From an uncultured Bacteroidales bacterium (GTDB taxonomy: Bacteria > Bacteroidota > Bacteroidia > Bacteroidales > Paludibacteraceae), in assembly GCA_902765485.1 (NCBI GenBank), contig CACWZZ010000017.1, positions 1-43,089 on the forward strand: a stretch of 43,089 nt of DNA. Reading direction: 5' to 3'. The stretch's first letter is position 1, and each line of letters begins with the position of its first letter. A program made the position numbers and the translations under genes. The notes under the pieces are model-generated. The model ran no database searches and was not told the origin of the DNA. It was given only the letters and a program-made list of their open reading frames with translations. Positions 13,537 through 21,338 of this stretch are shown one piece after another.

Positions 13537-13645
13537 ATATACGGATAAGTAATAATCGTTCCGTATGGATATACGGATAAGTAATAATCGTTCCGTATGG
13601 ATATACGGATAAGTAATAATCGTTCCGTATGGATATACGGATAAG
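13537..13645 (+). repeat. 32-base tandem repeat, three exact copies plus a partial fourth
   Basis: Exact units at 13537-13568, 13569-13600 and 13601-13632, then 13 bases of a fourth copy to 13645. Each unit contains ATACGGA and TCCGTAT separated by 14 bases, so every copy can form a hairpin. CCGTAT at one unit's end can also pair with ATACGG at the next unit's start. There are no variable spacers, so it is not a CRISPR array. Confidence 0.95.
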
Positions 13646-13800
13646 AACAGGACCATCACGGGATCATGTCCCGAGAACGACTTAAGAAAGAACGAATCAG
13701 AACAATACCATAGTCCGCTGGAACTTATTCAGCAAAACATCAAACACCCATCAGAGACGTGCACGATGATCGTGAGATGGTCACGAGACAAGAAGGGTAA
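13646..13800 (+). other. Remaining leader before the polysaccharide cluster, with several hairpins
   Basis: No TAnnTTTG promoter is recognisable between 13512 and 13800. Hairpin-forming segments are present: CGGGA/TCCCG (about 13659-13674), GCTG/CAGC (about 13710-13726), and a possible long-range pairing of GACCATCACG (13651) with CGTGAGATGGTC (about 13769). The polysaccharide genes may thus rely on read-through from 13064 or on a promoter of another type. Confidence 0.5.
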
Positions 13801-14970
13801 ATGAAAGAAAAAAATAAAATACAACTTGCGCCCACCGATACCTGTACCGGTTGTGCAGCGTGTGTGTCGGTTTGTCCGACTGGGAGTATCTCTATGAAAG
13901 AAGATAGAGAGGGATTCTTGCAACCGCATATAGATACAAAAACTTGTATTGGTTGCCATAAATGCGAGAAAACATGTCCGATACTAAATCCCATTAAGAT
14001 TCCAACCGATTTTGAAACGCAAGCCTATGCCGCTATTAACAAGGATGAGGACGTGCGAATGCGGAGCAGTTCTGGGGGAATGTTCCATGCTTTAGCAAAA
14101 TGGACGATTGAACAAGGCGGAGTTGTGTTTGGAGCACGATTTAATGATCAATGGGAAGTAGTGCATGACTATACGGAAACGATAGAAGGTATTGAACCTT
14201 TCATGCGCAGCAAGTATGTACAGAGCCGGATTGGAGATACTTTCAAACAAGCCAAGCAATTCCTTGATCAAGGTCGCCAAGTGCTTTTTGTCGGTACGCC
14301 ATGTCAGATAGGCGGATTGAAAGCGTATTTGAAGAAAGACTATGATAATCTTTTGGCTGTTGATTTTATATGTCATGGGGTGCCAAGTCCTGGAGTGTGG
14401 AGAAAATATCTGAAAGAGACTACAAAAGGAGAAAGTTTGTTAAGCTTCAGCTTTAGGGACAAAAGTGATGGTTGGAAAGAATACCAATTCGTCACTACTA
14501 CTACTACTACTACTACTACTACGCGGCGCGAGCGATATAATACAAATCCTATGATACAAGGATTACTAAAGAATATATTATTGCGTAAGAGTTGTTACGC
14601 TTGTTCAACTCGAACATATCATCGTATATCCGATATAACCTTGGGAGATTTTTGGGGCATAGATAATTTATATCCGGAATTGGACGATGATAAGGGGATA
14701 TCGCTAATTTTAATACATAGTGCGAAAGGCACAGAAAGGCTCTTACAAATTCCGTTAAAAGTAATGTACCCCATAGCAAGAGAAGAACTTTTACGAGCAT
14801 CAACGCAAAACCTATTTGAGGAAAAATCAATACCAGCGAGGCGTAGCATTTTCTTTAAAAGATTACGGTATATGCCATGGTTATCTGTAACTTACATGAT
14901 ACACAAAGATAGTATCTATACAAGAGTTATGAGAAAACTAAAAAAAATAATAAACTTAAGTAGAAAATGA
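13801..14970 (+). CDS. Ferredoxin-domain / coenzyme F420 hydrogenase beta-subunit-like protein
   Basis: The 389-residue protein combines two 4Fe-4S ferredoxin motifs (C15-x2-C-x2-C-x3-C and C49-x2-C-x2-C-x3-C, in CTGCAACVSVCP and CIGCHKCEKTCP) with FrhB/FdhB-like N and C domains (SSSGGMFHALAKW, FVGTPCQIGGL, ICHGVPSPGVW, DITLGDFWGI). Such proteins commonly sit beside pyruvyl transferases in Bacteroidales exopolysaccharide loci; the reaction is not known, but a flavin/Fe-S redox step on a sugar is plausible. A run of ten threonines (nine ACT codons plus ACG, 14494-14523) interrupts the domain after KEYQFV, an unusual microsatellite. The gene overlaps the next one by four bases (ATGA). It is the first gene of the cluster and follows the repeat-rich leader by about 155 bases. 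Confidence 0.88.
   Translation: MKEKNKIQLAPTDTCTGCAACVSVCPTGSISMKEDREGFLQPHIDTKTCIGCHKCEKTCPILNPIKIPTDFETQAYAAINKDEDVRMRSSSGGMFHALAKWTIEQGGVVFGARFNDQWEVVHDYTETIEGIEPFMRSKYVQSRIGDTFKQAKQFLDQGRQVLFVGTPCQIGGLKAYLKKDYDNLLAVDFICHGVPSPGVWRKYLKETTKGESLLSFSFRDKSDGWKEYQFVTTTTTTTTTTRRERYNTNPMIQGLLKNILLRKSCYACSTRTYHRISDITLGDFWGIDNLYPELDDDKGISLILIHSAKGTERLLQIPLKVMYPIAREELLRASTQNLFEEKSIPARRSIFFKRLRYMPWLSVTYMIHKDSIYTRVMRKLKKIINLSRK
14494..14523 (+). repeat. ACT trinucleotide microsatellite in a coding region
   Basis: Nine consecutive ACT codons followed by ACG encode ten threonines. Slippage would change the length of the poly-Thr tract without altering the frame. Confidence 0.95.
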
Positions 14971-16019
14971 AAAAAATTGGGCTTTTAAGTTGTAATATCC
15001 ATTGTAATTTCACAAACTATGGTTCTGCATTACAATCATGGGCTTTAACGCACGTAATAGACCTCTTAGGAGATGGAAGATATAAATCCGTCCTTATAGA
15101 TTACTGTCCTCCTTCTCATGAAAAATATGATCCATTGAATCCTATGAAAAATATGTGGGATAAAGATATTGAGTCTCTTAAAGAATGCGAGTTTAGCTTA
15201 CCTGCCATCAGAGAGAACTATCATAAGTTTGAAAATTTTTATAAAGAGAATTTTCAACTTACTAAACAATCTTATACTGCAACTAACTATGCTACGATAA
15301 AAGATCAAGAAATGATTGATGCTTTCGTTTGTGGAAGTGATACTATTTTCTGTATAGATGAGTTTAAAGGATTTGATGATGCATATTTTGCCAATTTTGA
15401 CTGTATGCGAAGTCATTCAATATCTTATGGTGCAAGTTTTGGAGATTCGAGATTTGATGAAAATACATATCCTATTTTGCTCGCGAAATTGAAAAACTTT
15501 AAAGCTGTTGGGCTGCGTGAAAATAATGAAATTGCATATCTCCGATCTAAATTAGAAATCCCCTGCGTACACAATATAGATCCCACTCTTCTTTTAAAAG
15601 GTGAGGACTATTCTCAAATAATAGCAGAGAGGCTAATAGACGAGGAATACATATTGCTATATTCGAGACGATTCAATCCTCAAATGTTCCAGTACGCAGA
15701 CGAATTATCAAAAGAATTAAATTGTAAGGTGGTAAATATAAGTTTGCGTCCATCATATAATCCGAACCATATCATGCAATATAGTGCCGGAGTGGAGGAG
15801 TTTTTGTCGTTAGTAAAAAATGCAAAACATGTGGTAACAAATTCGTATCATGGACTTATTTTTTCGTATCAATTTAAGCGACCTTATACTGTATTTACCC
15901 GAGAACAAGCAGGCAATAAAATAAAGGCATTACAAACTCTGTTACAGACAAACAGAATCAATCCATTAAGAGATAGTTCACTGCATTATTTAGAGAATTC
16001 GTTGAAACTTATTGTATGA
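14967..16019 (+). CDS. Polysaccharide pyruvyl transferase family protein
   Basis: The 350-residue protein has the PS_pyruv_trans (CsaB/WcaK-like) pattern: N-terminal NYGSALQSWALTHVI, a central Rossmann-like segment (AFVCGSDTIF, SISYGASFGD, AVGLRENNEIAYL) and the C-terminal VVTNSYHGLIFSYQFKRPYTVF with its conserved SxHG. Family members transfer pyruvate from PEP to form a ketal on a sugar, although many Bacteroidales members paired with FrhB-like proteins have unproven activity. It overlaps both neighbours by four bases (ATGA), so it is translationally coupled. Codon use is strongly AT-rich (many ATA, AGA and TTA codons), in contrast to flanking housekeeping genes. Confidence 0.88.
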   Translation: MKKIGLLSCNIHCNFTNYGSALQSWALTHVIDLLGDGRYKSVLIDYCPPSHEKYDPLNPMKNMWDKDIESLKECEFSLPAIRENYHKFENFYKENFQLTKQSYTATNYATIKDQEMIDAFVCGSDTIFCIDEFKGFDDAYFANFDCMRSHSISYGASFGDSRFDENTYPILLAKLKNFKAVGLRENNEIAYLRSKLEIPCVHNIDPTLLLKGEDYSQIIAERLIDEEYILLYSRRFNPQMFQYADELSKELNCKVVNISLRPSYNPNHIMQYSAGVEEFLSLVKNAKHVVTNSYHGLIFSYQFKRPYTVFTREQAGNKIKALQTLLQTNRINPLRDSSLHYLENSLKLIV

Positions 16020-17314
16020 GAGTAGATAAATCAAAAATAGTACATGCAATAGAGGCTTGTTTACCTAATATAGTAGTGCGGATATACAGGGATAAGAAAT
16101 TCAAAATCTGCACTTTCATCCGCAAGAAAAGACACACAGAAATTGTAAATAGGCTACGCAAAAAGAAGACTCCTATTAATGTGATCTTTATGGCGATAAG
16201 TGGATCCACATGGAAATATGAGTACCTATATAAATTAATGCTTGCCGACTCAGCATTCAAGCCTATAGTATTGGTCTGTCCTCAAGTGAACTTTGATGAT
16301 GCATTTATGAGAGATCAAATGGATAAAACACTAGATTTTTTTAAGTGCAGAGGTTATAACGTAATCTCTTCATTTGATAAAAAAAGAAATATCTTTATAA
16401 ATTTAGAAGAGTTGCATCCTGATATATTAATGTATACAAACCCATACAAAGGTATCTTCCTTCCTCAATATTTCATAGATAGGCAAAAGTACACATTGCC
16501 ATGTTACATAAGTTATTATTACCCTACTGGCATAAGCGGTTATCATGATAAATTGAAGGCTTTCGAGAGCGCATTATGGATAAACTTCATGGCATCCACT
16601 GCTGAATATCAACGTGCTATTTATAAAACAAATTGTGTGGTTGTTGGTTATCCTATGTTTGAAGCTTTCAAGAATGGGTCTTGCTATGGAAAAGATTGGA
16701 AAAACCAAGAAAAAAAATTCAAGAGGATAATATGGGCTCCTTATCATCATATCTTTCCAGATGATGACCAGATAATACAATGTTCTACATTTTTAAGATA
16801 CGCCAATCTGATGTGGAACATAACTGAAATATATCAAGATGAGGTACAGTTTGTATTAAAACCGCATCCCTTACTGAGAGCTAAGTTAGAAAAGCATCAT
16901 GAATGGGGGAAAGAACGCACAGATGCATATTTTGAATTATGGAGGAAAGGAAAAAACACTAATCTTGTTGAGGGAGAATATATTGATCTATTTAATTCTT
17001 CCGATGCGTTGATACATGATTGTGGCTCATTTATAGTGGAATATTTATATACTAATAAGCCCGTGATGTATCTCGCAAATAGCAGCAATTACAACGTCAA
17101 TATCGGCACTACTGGTATTGAAGCTCTAGAGTGTCACGAAATTGGTTTTAGTGAGAAAGATATAGTCAATTTTATCCATAATATAATTAATGAGACCAAT
17201 GATGTTAAAAAAGATAGAAGAACAACTTTCTATAATGAAAATCTTTTGCCTCCTAATGGATTAACTTCATCTGAAAATATGTTATATGTTATTAAAAACA
17301 AGCTGAATATATGA
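16016..17314 (+). CDS. CDP-glycerol glycerophosphotransferase-like (TagB/TagF family) transferase
   Basis: The 432-residue protein matches the Glyphos_transf family, GT-B-fold enzymes that transfer a phospho-alcohol from a CDP-activated donor to a glycan. Visible signatures are RIIWAPYHHIFPDD (the His-containing donor-phosphate motif), FVLKPHPLLRAKL and SDALIHDCGSFIVEYLYTNKPVMYL, the conserved SD...D...SS-type donor motif. The N-terminal 90 residues are basic, fitting a membrane-associated protein. It overlaps the pyruvyl transferase and the aminotransferase genes by four bases each. Since the next two genes encode a HisC-like PLP enzyme and a LicC-like cytidylyltransferase, its donor may be a CDP-amino-alcohol rather than CDP-glycerol; this is inference from order. 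Composition is AT-rich. Confidence 0.82.
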   Translation: MRVDKSKIVHAIEACLPNIVVRIYRDKKFKICTFIRKKRHTEIVNRLRKKKTPINVIFMAISGSTWKYEYLYKLMLADSAFKPIVLVCPQVNFDDAFMRDQMDKTLDFFKCRGYNVISSFDKKRNIFINLEELHPDILMYTNPYKGIFLPQYFIDRQKYTLPCYISYYYPTGISGYHDKLKAFESALWINFMASTAEYQRAIYKTNCVVVGYPMFEAFKNGSCYGKDWKNQEKKFKRIIWAPYHHIFPDDDQIIQCSTFLRYANLMWNITEIYQDEVQFVLKPHPLLRAKLEKHHEWGKERTDAYFELWRKGKNTNLVEGEYIDLFNSSDALIHDCGSFIVEYLYTNKPVMYLANSSNYNVNIGTTGIEALECHEIGFSEKDIVNFIHNIINETNDVKKDRRTTFYNENLLPPNGLTSSENMLYVIKNKLNI

Positions 17315-18414
17315 AATTCCCAAACAAATATCTGCGGAATCTGAAGCCTTATAAGTTGGCTTCGCATAAGATTTGGGCGGTAGAACCGGAAGAACGAGCT
17401 AACATTCTCAAATTGGATTGGAATGAGGCAACCATTCCACCTTCACCGAAAGTGGTTGAACGTGTCATGGAGGTATTGCAACAACCTTCGTTCTTTAATT
17501 TGTACCCGGCGACTTATAACGAAGAACTGATGCAGTTGCTCGCCCAATATGTGGGACTCCCCAAAGAGAACGTGCAGTACTTTGGCAGTTCGGATGTGTT
17601 GCATGAGTATATCTGCAAAGCATTCATTAGTGTGGGTGATCCGGTGATGATTTTAGCTCCATCGTATGATAATTTCCGCTTGACCTGCCAAGCTAACGGA
17701 GCCGATGTCCATTTTTCTTATTTCAAGGAAGACTTCACGTTTGACGCTGAGCAATTTGAGAATGATATTATCTCACGTGAACCGGCTGTGGTGTATATCT
17801 GCAATCCGAATAACCCCACGGGTAATGTACATTCCAAAGAGTACATAGAGCATTTGTTAGAGGAGTATCCGGATACCTTGTTTCTCGTGGATGAGGCATA
17901 TTATGAGTTCTCCGGAATAACGGTGAAAGACTTAGTGCTTCATTATGACAACCTGCTAATTTCGCGCACAATGTCCAAAGCCTTTGCTCTTGCCAACTTC
18001 CGTTTGGGGTATTTGATTGCATCAAAAGATAACATCCAGTTTATCAATAAAATCCGCAATCCCAAGAACCTGAGTACATTGGCACAGGAAGCGGCTTGCG
18101 CAGCTTTGTCCGATGTGGATTATATGTGGCGGTATGTAGAGGACGTGCAACGCGGCAAAGAGTATTTTACGGCGGCATCCCAACAATATGCAGATTATTA
18201 TACCGTTCATCCGAGTTATGGAAATTTTGTGCTGCTTGAGTTTAAATCTCACGATGACAAAATTGAGTTGCTGAATTACTTGGCAGACCATAATATCTTT
18301 GCTCGTGATACGACACAAGCCCCGATGGTGTATAATTGTTTCCGTATAACGGTAGGCACGACGGAGCAAATGAGGCAAGTATTATCCGTAATAAATTCAT
18401 TATATTCAAAATAA
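17311..18414 (+). CDS. HisC-like PLP-dependent aminotransferase or decarboxylase
   Basis: The 367-residue fold-type I PLP enzyme is close to histidinol-phosphate aminotransferase. It shows LDWNEATIPPSP, YFGSSDVLHEYICKAF, CNPNNPTGNVHS, the Asp/Tyr pair in LVDEAYYEF, and the PLP lysine in SRTMSKAFALANFRLGYL. A true HisC role is unlikely inside a surface-polysaccharide cluster with no other his gene. In Campylobacter capsule loci, HisC-like enzymes make ethanolamine phosphate (from phosphoserine) or serinol phosphate (from dihydroxyacetone phosphate), which a cytidylyltransferase then activates. The same pairing here, with a cytidylyltransferase four bases downstream and a TagB/F-like transferase upstream, suggests a similar job. 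Whether it transaminates or decarboxylates cannot be decided from sequence. Confidence 0.85.
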   Translation: MKFPNKYLRNLKPYKLASHKIWAVEPEERANILKLDWNEATIPPSPKVVERVMEVLQQPSFFNLYPATYNEELMQLLAQYVGLPKENVQYFGSSDVLHEYICKAFISVGDPVMILAPSYDNFRLTCQANGADVHFSYFKEDFTFDAEQFENDIISREPAVVYICNPNNPTGNVHSKEYIEHLLEEYPDTLFLVDEAYYEFSGITVKDLVLHYDNLLISRTMSKAFALANFRLGYLIASKDNIQFINKIRNPKNLSTLAQEAACAALSDVDYMWRYVEDVQRGKEYFTAASQQYADYYTVHPSYGNFVLLEFKSHDDKIELLNYLADHNIFARDTTQAPMVYNCFRITVGTTEQMRQVLSVINSLYSK

Positions 18415-18418
18415 GAAA

Positions 18419-19138
18419 ATGATACGTACAGCAGTAATTATGGCAGCCGGAATGGGCACGCGGTTCGGCAAATACACAGAATTTATTCCTAAAGGCTTCG
18501 TGGAGGTCAAAGGCAAACCGATGGTTATTCAATCCATCGAAACGCTTATTTCTTGTGGTATAGAACGCATCATCATCGGCACAGGCTATCACAAAGAAGC
18601 CTATGAAGCATTGTGTGAAGAATATCCGGAAGTGATTTGTTGTCATAGTCCGCGATATGCCGAAACCAATTGTCTTTATACACTTTGGAACTGCCGACAC
18701 CTGATTGGAGAAGAAGATTTTTTGATGCTTGATTCAGATTTGATCTATGAGCCGAAAGCCATTACCGAACTTATTGAATGTAAATATCCCTCTGCGATAT
18801 TGACAACACCAGTGAAGAAATTCCAAGATTCATACTTCGTTGAGGAAGACAAGAATCACCGTTTTGTTAAATGGTCGAAGGACTATCAAGAACTGAATGC
18901 TTGCGGTGAACTTATCGGGATTCATAAACTGAGCAATAAATTTTTCCGAGAAGTATGTCGTGAGTTTGAAGATAATCTCGCGCAGAATGAAAAGAGCAGT
19001 TATGAGCCATTCTTCCAAAAGATTTCAAATACCACATGCCCAATATATATTCTCAAAGTGGATGATTTAGTATGGTATGAGATTGACGATGAAGCAGATT
19101 TGAAGGTTGCCGAAGAAAGCGTTCATATATATCAATAA
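18419..19138 (+). CDS. LicC-like nucleotidyltransferase (probable CTP:phospho-alcohol cytidylyltransferase)
   Basis: The 239-residue protein is an NTP_transferase-family enzyme of the LicC type. It has the nucleotide-binding loop AAGMGTRFGKYTEFIPKGFVEVKGKPM, the metal aspartates in MLDSDLIYEP, and a C-terminal DDLVWYEIDDEADLKVAEE that is characteristic of LicC-like enzymes, which couple CTP to phosphocholine or related phospho-alcohols. No choline kinase (LicA) or choline permease (LicB) is nearby, so choline is less likely than a product of the preceding HisC-like enzyme. It begins four bases after that gene, indicating a two-gene activation module. The GC content is higher than that of the flanking transferase genes, suggesting the cluster is a mosaic. 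Confidence 0.85.
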   Translation: MIRTAVIMAAGMGTRFGKYTEFIPKGFVEVKGKPMVIQSIETLISCGIERIIIGTGYHKEAYEALCEEYPEVICCHSPRYAETNCLYTLWNCRHLIGEEDFLMLDSDLIYEPKAITELIECKYPSAILTTPVKKFQDSYFVEEDKNHRFVKWSKDYQELNACGELIGIHKLSNKFFREVCREFEDNLAQNEKSSYEPFFQKISNTTCPIYILKVDDLVWYEIDDEADLKVAEESVHIYQ

Positions 19139-19163
19139 AATTGATAAACTATAGTTTGTTTTT

Positions 19164-20354
19164 ATGTCAGATATTATAAGTAAAGGACAAAGATTTCTAC
19201 AAAGGAATAAGCGTCGAATTATCCATGCTTGGCAAACTATGCTTGCGAAGAGGCATTATTATACCTCATTGCAATCATACGTGTTTGAATGTCCTGATAA
19301 AGCCGAAATACTATCAATACGTACAGAGTCCACCAAGTATGCTATAAATAACAATGGTGTTATTTTAGTAGATGGCGGACAAGTAATAGTCAAATTAGCA
19401 CGTATATATCAAGCAACTTGTTTTGTGTATTCTGATATAGTCTTACTTGATGATGGTAGATGTATTTATGATCTCAAGGAATTAGACTTCATGCATTCGA
19501 AAGTTGATTTTTCGGATGAAATACTATTAAAAGATACAAAGCATTGGTGCAAACTTAGGAAATGTTATCAAATAAAACAACTCAGATCGGCAATTAAAAT
19601 TGGTGGTATGTTTGGATTCAACTATTATCATTTTGTATTTCAAATTCTACCTAAACTATTTGAAACGTCCAAGATTGATAAATCAGTTCCAATTCTTCTT
19701 GACCGAGCAGCAGCAGATATAGAGAGTATGCGTCAATTAGTTACATGGTGTAATGCTGAAGGGCGAGAATTAATATATATGGACTACGACATCGCATATT
19801 GTGTAAATGAACTTTATACAATATCTTCACCAAATGTATGTATTCCTAACTGGAAAAAGAGAAATTTGTCCTCTTCCATAGTTCAATGTGCTTATTCGCC
19901 AAATAGCATACACGACATGGCAGAAAGATTTATAGTTCATGCTTCAAATAAGGTAACTCCGGAGAAAATATTTATATGTAGAGGTAGAGCAAGTAAGCGT
20001 CGCAAATATAACGAGCAAGAACTATTAACTCTCGCTCAAAATTTTGGTTTTGTGTCAATTTACCCGGAAGAATTACCTATAGATGAACAAATAAACATCT
20101 ACCATAGAGCCAAAGTAATAATTGCTGCCGGCGGAGCAGCACTTTGTAATTTGATTTATTGTCAACCAAGATGCAAGTTAATTATATTATGCGGAAGCCA
20201 ATTGGCTACAAGTCTTTTCTCTTCTTTGATATTAATGAAGGATGGAGAAGTTATTGAGCTATATAATGACACAAAATCAAAAGGTTATCAAGGAGATTTT
20301 CATATCAATTTGATAGAATTTGAGAAAGCTATAAATATGTATAATAATCAGTAA
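19164..20354 (+). CDS. Glycosyltransferase family 61 (DUF563-like) protein
   Basis: The 396-residue protein resembles GT61/DUF563 transferases. A long N-terminal region carries SAIKIGGMFGFNYYHFVFQILPKLF, equivalent to the usual NYYHWL motif. The C-terminal part has EKIFICRGRASKRRKYNEQEL, then FVSIYPEELPIDEQINIYHRAKVIIAAGGAALCNLIYC, matching the conserved fE/YP.eLs..eQi..f..A..iig.hGA.L.N pattern. It probably adds one sugar of the repeat unit at the cytoplasmic face. It is separated by 25 bases from the cytidylyltransferase, with a perfect AAACTATAGTTT palindrome in between (19146-19157), and is strongly AT-rich. The acceptor and sugar are unknown. Confidence 0.78.
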   Translation: MSDIISKGQRFLQRNKRRIIHAWQTMLAKRHYYTSLQSYVFECPDKAEILSIRTESTKYAINNNGVILVDGGQVIVKLARIYQATCFVYSDIVLLDDGRCIYDLKELDFMHSKVDFSDEILLKDTKHWCKLRKCYQIKQLRSAIKIGGMFGFNYYHFVFQILPKLFETSKIDKSVPILLDRAAADIESMRQLVTWCNAEGRELIYMDYDIAYCVNELYTISSPNVCIPNWKKRNLSSSIVQCAYSPNSIHDMAERFIVHASNKVTPEKIFICRGRASKRRKYNEQELLTLAQNFGFVSIYPEELPIDEQINIYHRAKVIIAAGGAALCNLIYCQPRCKLIILCGSQLATSLFSSLILMKDGEVIELYNDTKSKGYQGDFHINLIEFEKAINMYNNQ

Positions 20355-20365
20355 AATTATCAGTT

Positions 20366-20428
20366 ATGATGAATACCCCTATTGGACTGAGATTGGCTAT
20401 TCGCGTTTATAAACAATACAGAGTTTGA
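20366..20428 (+). other. Short orphan reading frame in the gap before the ketoisomerase gene
   Basis: Bases 20366-20428 encode a 20-residue peptide beginning MMNTPIGLRLAIRVYKQYRV and stop. It has the look of a gene N-terminus cut short, possibly a remnant from gene replacement within the cluster. It could equally be chance. Confidence 0.25.
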
Positions 20429-20449
20429 TTGTAGAAAACAAATAGGAAT

Positions 20450-20866
20450 ATGAAGCAAACAACAGTTGAAAATTGTAAGATTATTGACATCCGCAAGTAC
20501 ACGGATAATCGAGGCTACTTGTCAGTAATTGAAGGAGGTCTGGATATCCCTTTTGAAATAAGGCGTATCTATTATCTTTATATGGTTCCGGAAGTCGCCC
20601 GTGGAGCGCATGCGCATAAACAACTACAGCAATTACTGATAGCAACAAGCGGTTCTGTAGATGTGATTATGGATGATGGTAAATCAAAGAAGTCGTTTCA
20701 CTTAGACAAACCTTGGAAAGGATTGCTGATTCCTTCCGGTCTCTGGCGTGACTTGGAGAATTTCTCCGGTGGAGCTGTGCTAATGTGCTTGGCAAGTGAG
20801 AAATATGAAGCTTCAGACTATATCCGTGATTACGGAGAGTTCCTCGCATATAAAAATGGTAAATGA
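20450..20866 (+). CDS. dTDP-4-keto-6-deoxyglucose 3,4-ketoisomerase (FdtA/QdtA family)
   Basis: The 138-residue cupin matches the sugar 3,4-ketoisomerases (WxcM-like family). It has the conserved GYLSVIEGGLDIPFEIRRIYYLY, the catalytic-site histidines in GAHAHKQLQQLLIATSGSVDV, and the C-terminal WRDLENFSGGAVLMCLASEKYEASDYIRDY. These enzymes convert dTDP-4-keto-6-deoxyglucose to a 3-keto-6-deoxyhexose for transamination at C3. The acetyltransferase at 20886 and aminotransferase at 22297 supply the remaining steps, so the product is predicted to be dTDP-Fuc3NAc or dTDP-Qui3NAc. FdtA (galacto) and QdtA (gluco) cannot be separated by eye. RmlA and RmlB, needed for the precursor, are not in the window. 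Confidence 0.9.
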   Translation: MKQTTVENCKIIDIRKYTDNRGYLSVIEGGLDIPFEIRRIYYLYMVPEVARGAHAHKQLQQLLIATSGSVDVIMDDGKSKKSFHLDKPWKGLLIPSGLWRDLENFSGGAVLMCLASEKYEASDYIRDYGEFLAYKNGK

Positions 20867-20885
20867 TTAAATTGTAAATGGATTT

Positions 20886-21338
20886 ATGATACATAAATTA
20901 GCAGATTGTCAAGCCCCTATACCAGACTCCACGAGAGTATGGCAGTTTTGTGTCATAATGCCGGATGCAAAGATCGGCGAAAACTGCAATATCTGTAGTC
21001 ATTGCTTGATAGAAAATAACGTAGTTATAGGAAACAATGTTACGTTAAAGTGTGGTGTTTACCTTTGGGATGGAATGCGTATAGAAGATAATGTCTGTAT
21101 AGGCGCAAATGTGACATTTACGAATGACAAGTATCCACGTTCTAAACAGCCATTTAATTTGCTCCCTATTACCATCAGGAAAGGTGCAAGTATAGGAGCA
21201 GGGGCAGTTGTTTTAGGCGGCGTTACTATTGGCGAAAAGGCTATGATTGGAGTTGGTAGTGTTGTGACACATGATGTGCCTGCGGGAGAGTTGTGGTATG
21301 GAAATCCAGCACGTTTTATTCGAAAAATTGAGATATGA
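20886..21338 (+). CDS. Left-handed beta-helix sugar N-acetyltransferase (FdtC/WbbJ-like)
   Basis: The 150-residue protein is built from hexapeptide repeats (IGENCNICSHCLIENNVVIGNNVTLKCGVYLWDG, then RIEDNVCIGANVTF and IGAGAVVLGGVTIGEKAMIGVGSVV), the left-handed beta-helix of acetyl-CoA-dependent sugar acetyltransferases. TFTNDKYPRSK and the closing YGNPARFI fit the short FdtC-type enzymes that N-acetylate dTDP-3-amino-3,6-dideoxyhexoses. It sits directly after the ketoisomerase and is coupled by a four-base overlap to the GT2 gene. The start at 20886 gives the family N-terminus (MIHKLADCQA). The acyl donor is assumed to be acetyl-CoA. Confidence 0.85.
   Translation: MIHKLADCQAPIPDSTRVWQFCVIMPDAKIGENCNICSHCLIENNVVIGNNVTLKCGVYLWDGMRIEDNVCIGANVTFTNDKYPRSKQPFNLLPITIRKGASIGAGAVVLGGVTIGEKAMIGVGSVVTHDVPAGELWYGNPARFIRKIEI

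Noticed and set aside
13537-13645. Possible CRISPR array
   Set aside because: The 32-base units are directly adjacent with no variable spacers and no cas genes are present.
14494-14523. Phase-variation switch by slippage
   Set aside because: The repeat unit is three bases, so slippage cannot cause an on/off frameshift; only length tuning is possible.
17311-18414. Genuine histidine-biosynthesis hisC
   Set aside because: No other his gene is near, and it is locked between glycan transferase and cytidylyltransferase genes; a glycan role is more economical, though not proven.
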